Origin: an uncultured Oscillospiraceae bacterium
GTDB lineage: Bacteria; Bacillota; Clostridia; Oscillospirales; Oscillospiraceae
Direction of reading: 5' to 3'
DNA: 7,643 nt
NCBI GenBank assembly: GCA_905234575.1
Contig: CAJOIG010000074.1
Span: 1 to 7,643, forward strand
Shown here: one piece after another, positions 5,066 to 7,643 of the stretch
Layout of the letters: the number at the start of each line of letters is the position of its first letter
Position numbering within the stretch: the stretch's first letter is position 1
Made by a program: the position numbers and the translations under genes
The notes under the pieces: model-generated
Database searches by the model: none
Told to the model about the DNA's origin: nothing
Seen by the model: the letters and a program-made list of their open reading frames with translations, nothing else

Positions 5066-7643
5066 GAGAACTCCCCAAGCAGTACGACCCCAAGCAGGTC
5101 GAAGGAAAGATCTATCAGCAGTGGTTGGACGGGCGCTATTTCCATGCCGAGCGCGACCCGGAGAAAAAGCCCTTCACCATCGTCATCCCGCCCCCCAACG
5201 TGACGGGACAGCTCCACCTCGGCCACGCCGTGGACGAGACGCTCCAGGACGTGCTCATCCGCTACAAGCGCATGAAGGGCTATTCCGCCCTCTGGCTGCC
5301 CGGGTATGACCACGCCGGCATCGCCACCCAGATCAAGGTCGAGGAGAACCTCCGCAACGAGGAGGGCCTGACCCGCTTCGACCTCGGGCGCGAGAAGTTC
5401 CTCGAGCGCGTGTGGGACTGGAAAAACAAGTACGGCGACCGCATCGTCACCCAATTGAAGACCCTGGGCTCCTCCTGCGACTGGGAGCGCCAGCGCTTCA
5501 CCATGGACGAGGGCTGCTCCAAGGCCGTGCGCGAGGTGTTCTGTTCGCTGTACGAGAAGGGCCTCATCTACAAGGGCAAGCGCATCATCAACTGGTGCCC
5601 CCACTGCACGACGGCCCTCTCCGACGCGGAGGTCGAATACGAGGAGAAGCCCGGCAAGCTCTGGCACCTGCGCTATCCCCTCGCGGACGGCAGCGGCGAC
5701 GTCATCGTGGCCACCACCCGCCCCGAGACCATGCTCGGCGACACCGGCGTCGCCGTGAACCCGAACGACGAGCGCTACACCCACCTCGTCGGCAAGACCT
5801 GCATCCTCCCGCTCATGAATCGGGAGATCCCCATCGTGGCGGACGAATACGTCGAGATGGAGTTCGGCACGGGCTGCGTCAAGATGACCCCCTGCCACGA
5901 CCCCAACGACTTCGAGGTCGGCCTGCGCCATGATCTCGAGCAGATCCTCGTCATCGACGGCGACGGGAAGATCATCAACGGCGGCAAGTACAACGGCATG
6001 GACCGCTACGAGGCACGGAAGGCCGTCCTCGCCGATCTCGAGGCCGGCGGCTATCTCGTGAAGATCGAGGACCACCTCCACAACGTCGGCACCTGCTACC
6101 GCTGCCACAGCGACGTGGAGCCCCTCGCGAGCGACCAGTGGTTCGTGAAGATGGAGCCTCTTGCCAAGGAGGCCATCCGCGTCGTGGAGGACGGGACCAT
6201 CCAGTTCGTCCCCGAGCGTTTTTCCAAGACGTACCTCAACTGGATGCACAACGTCCGGGACTGGTGCATCAGCCGCCAGCTCTGGTGGGGGCACCAGATC
6301 CCCGCCTGGTACTGCGCGGACTGCGGGCACGTCACCGTCTCCCGGGAGGACGCCTGCGCCTGCGAGAAGTGCGGCTCGAAGAACATCGAGCGCGATCCGG
6401 ACGTGCTGGACACCTGGTTCAGCTCCGCCCTGTGGCCCTTCTCCACGCTGGGCTGGCCCGAGAAGACCGAGGACCTCGCCTACTTCTACCCCACGGACGT
6501 GCTCGTCACGGGCTACGACATCATCTTCTTCTGGGTCGCCCGCATGATCTTCTCCGGCATGGAGCACATGAAGCAGGAGCCCTTCAAAACGGTCCTCATC
6601 CACGGCCTCGTCCGGGATCCGCAGGGCAAGAAGATGTCGAAATCCGCCGGCAACGGCGTCGATCCCATCGAGATGATCGACAAGTACGGCGCGGACGCCC
6701 TGCGCTTCAACCTCATCACCGGCAACTCCCCCGGCAACGACATGCGCTTCTACACCGAGCGCTGCGAGGCCATGCGGAACTTCGCGAACAAGCTCTGGAA
6801 CGCCGCCCGCTACGTCATGATGAACCTCACCATCGAGGAAAACGGGCTGCCCGCCGAGCTCAAGCTCGAGGACCGCTGGATCCTCTCGAAGCTCAACTCC
6901 CTCGTCGCGGAGGTGAACGAGAACTTCGACAAGTTCGAGATGGGCCTTGCCGCCACGAAGATCTACGACTTCATCTGGGAGGTCTTCTGCGACTGGTACA
7001 TAGAGATCACGAAGCCCCGCCTGCGCGAGGGCGACGTCGGCGCGCAGCAGGTGCTGCTGTACGTCCTGACGGAGGTCCTGAAGCTCCTGCACCCCTTCAT
7101 GCCCTTCATCACGGAGGAGATCTTCGGCGCCATCCCCCACGAGGGCGAGGCCCTCATCGTCGCGCCCTATCCCGAGTATGACGAGGCGCTGTCCTTCCCG
7201 CAGGACGAGGCGGATTTCGAGGCCATCATGACCGCGGTCAAGGCCATCCGCAGCCGCCGGGCGGAGATGAACGTCCCGCCCTCCAAGCGCCCGCACCTCA
7301 TCGTCGCCTCGGAGAAGACCACCGTCTTCGAAAAGAGCACGGTGTACCTCGCGAACCTCGCCTACGCCGGCGAGGTGACGGTCACGGCCGAGCCCCCCGC
7401 GGACACGACCGGCATGGTCACGGTGGTCACGGAGGACGCCAAGCTCTTCATGCCCATGGCGGAGCTCGTGGACCTCGCCGCCGAGCGCGCCCGCATCGAA
7501 AAGGCGCTCGAGAAGGCCAAAAAGGACATCGAGGGCCAGGAGCGCAAGCTCGCGAACGAGAACTTCGTCTCCCGCGCGCCGGAGGCCGTCGTCGCCGCCG
7601 AGCGGGACAAGCTCGCCAAGGCCCGCGCCCTCGCCGCGAACCT
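5062..7643 (+). CDS. valS: Valyl-tRNA synthetase (3' end outside window; 860 residues visible)
   Basis: A class Ia synthetase that charges tRNA-Val with valine and edits threonyl-tRNA-Val. The ATG at 5062 shares bases with the trxA stop (ATGA). A weak GAGG (5048-5051) lies 10 bases upstream, so translational coupling is likely. Visible in order are PPPNVTGQLHLGHA with HLGH (52-55), WCPHC (178-182), the editing domain with TTRPETMLGD (218-227), CYRC (345-348), and a zinc knuckle with Cys418, Cys421, Cys434 and Cys437. DTWFSSAL follows, then KMSKS (524-528, ATP site), the helical anticodon-binding domain (about 590-740), and a ValS-specific C-terminal coiled coil beginning about residue 803, rich in Lys, Glu and Ala. 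ValS proteins in this phylum are about 880 residues, so only the end of the coiled coil is missing. The Cys pairs indicate a zinc-binding form. No T-box leader precedes it. Confidence 0.97.
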   Translation, partial: MRELPKQYDPKQVEGKIYQQWLDGRYFHAERDPEKKPFTIVIPPPNVTGQLHLGHAVDETLQDVLIRYKRMKGYSALWLPGYDHAGIATQIKVEENLRNEEGLTRFDLGREKFLERVWDWKNKYGDRIVTQLKTLGSSCDWERQRFTMDEGCSKAVREVFCSLYEKGLIYKGKRIINWCPHCTTALSDAEVEYEEKPGKLWHLRYPLADGSGDVIVATTRPETMLGDTGVAVNPNDERYTHLVGKTCILPLMNREIPIVADEYVEMEFGTGCVKMTPCHDPNDFEVGLRHDLEQILVIDGDGKIINGGKYNGMDRYEARKAVLADLEAGGYLVKIEDHLHNVGTCYRCHSDVEPLASDQWFVKMEPLAKEAIRVVEDGTIQFVPERFSKTYLNWMHNVRDWCISRQLWWGHQIPAWYCADCGHVTVSREDACACEKCGSKNIERDPDVLDTWFSSALWPFSTLGWPEKTEDLAYFYPTDVLVTGYDIIFFWVARMIFSGMEHMKQEPFKTVLIHGLVRDPQGKKMSKSAGNGVDPIEMIDKYGADALRFNLITGNSPGNDMRFYTERCEAMRNFANKLWNAARYVMMNLTIEENGLPAELKLEDRWILSKLNSLVAEVNENFDKFEMGLAATKIYDFIWEVFCDWYIEITKPRLREGDVGAQQVLLYVLTEVLKLLHPFMPFITEEIFGAIPHEGEALIVAPYPEYDEALSFPQDEADFEAIMTAVKAIRSRRAEMNVPPSKRPHLIVASEKTTVFEKSTVYLANLAYAGEVTVTAEPPADTTGMVTVVTEDAKLFMPMAELVDLAAERARIEKALEKAKKDIEGQERKLANENFVSRAPEAVVAAERDKLAKARALAAN

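Noticed and set aside
4354..7296. A 980-residue open frame on the minus strand antisense to trxB, trxA and valS
   Set aside because: The plus strand here encodes unmistakable TrxB, thioredoxin and ValS motifs. The antisense frame is open because GC-ending codons rarely give stops in that register; its translation is low-complexity (Val/Asp/Gly/His-rich) and matches no family.
1..7643. Mobile element, CRISPR, defence or toxin-antitoxin system
   Set aside because: I found no transposase, integrase, terminal repeats, spaced repeat array, tRNA-like fold or defence domain. All genes are core-type and share one codon style.

Overview
The window looks like an ordinary chromosomal segment from a GC-rich member of the Bacillota, most likely a clostridial or Oscillospiraceae-type anaerobe. 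This is an inference. It rests on strong Shine-Dalgarno sites (AAGGAGG, AGGGGAGG), near-consensus sigma-A promoters with 17-base spacers, GC-ending codons in the genes against AT-rich intergenic stretches, and protein sequences that resemble clostridial families. I see no phage, transposon, CRISPR array, tRNA or rRNA.

Left end (1-507): the C-terminal part of a classical short-chain dehydrogenase/reductase (SDR) on the plus strand. It is followed by a hairpin with an A tract before it and a T tract after it, which can stop transcription from both sides.

Middle (514-3811): four minus-strand genes. From upstream to downstream they are an SppA-type (S49) membrane peptidase, an RDD-family membrane protein, a PlsC-type 1-acylglycerol-3-phosphate acyltransferase and an unrecognised membrane protein with about five membrane segments. 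The first three overlap by 11 and 17 bases and form an operon behind a TTGACA-17-TATACT promoter. The fourth has its own probable extended -10 promoter and lies 113 bases downstream. That gap has no clear terminator but holds a CcpA cre-like sequence and a 9-base inverted repeat. The theme is envelope and membrane upkeep.

Right (3848-7643): a divergent operon reads trxB-like flavoprotein, thioredoxin, valyl-tRNA synthetase (cut off by the window end). The gaps are 23 bases and a 4-base ATGA overlap, so the three genes are probably co-transcribed from a TTTACA-17-TATAAT promoter.

The most interesting point is the TrxB-like protein. It keeps the FAD motifs and the redox CATC, but its pyridine-nucleotide domain is shortened and has lost most of the GGGxSA and HRRxxxR signature. 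It is therefore a candidate for a reductase that does not use NADPH, for example of the ferredoxin-dependent flavin thioredoxin reductase type known from clostridia. Its coupling to thioredoxin and valS, with no T-box leader in the visible upstream region, is the second point of interest. The third is the compact region between sppA and trxB, where a two-way terminator-like hairpin sits between two divergent promoters.
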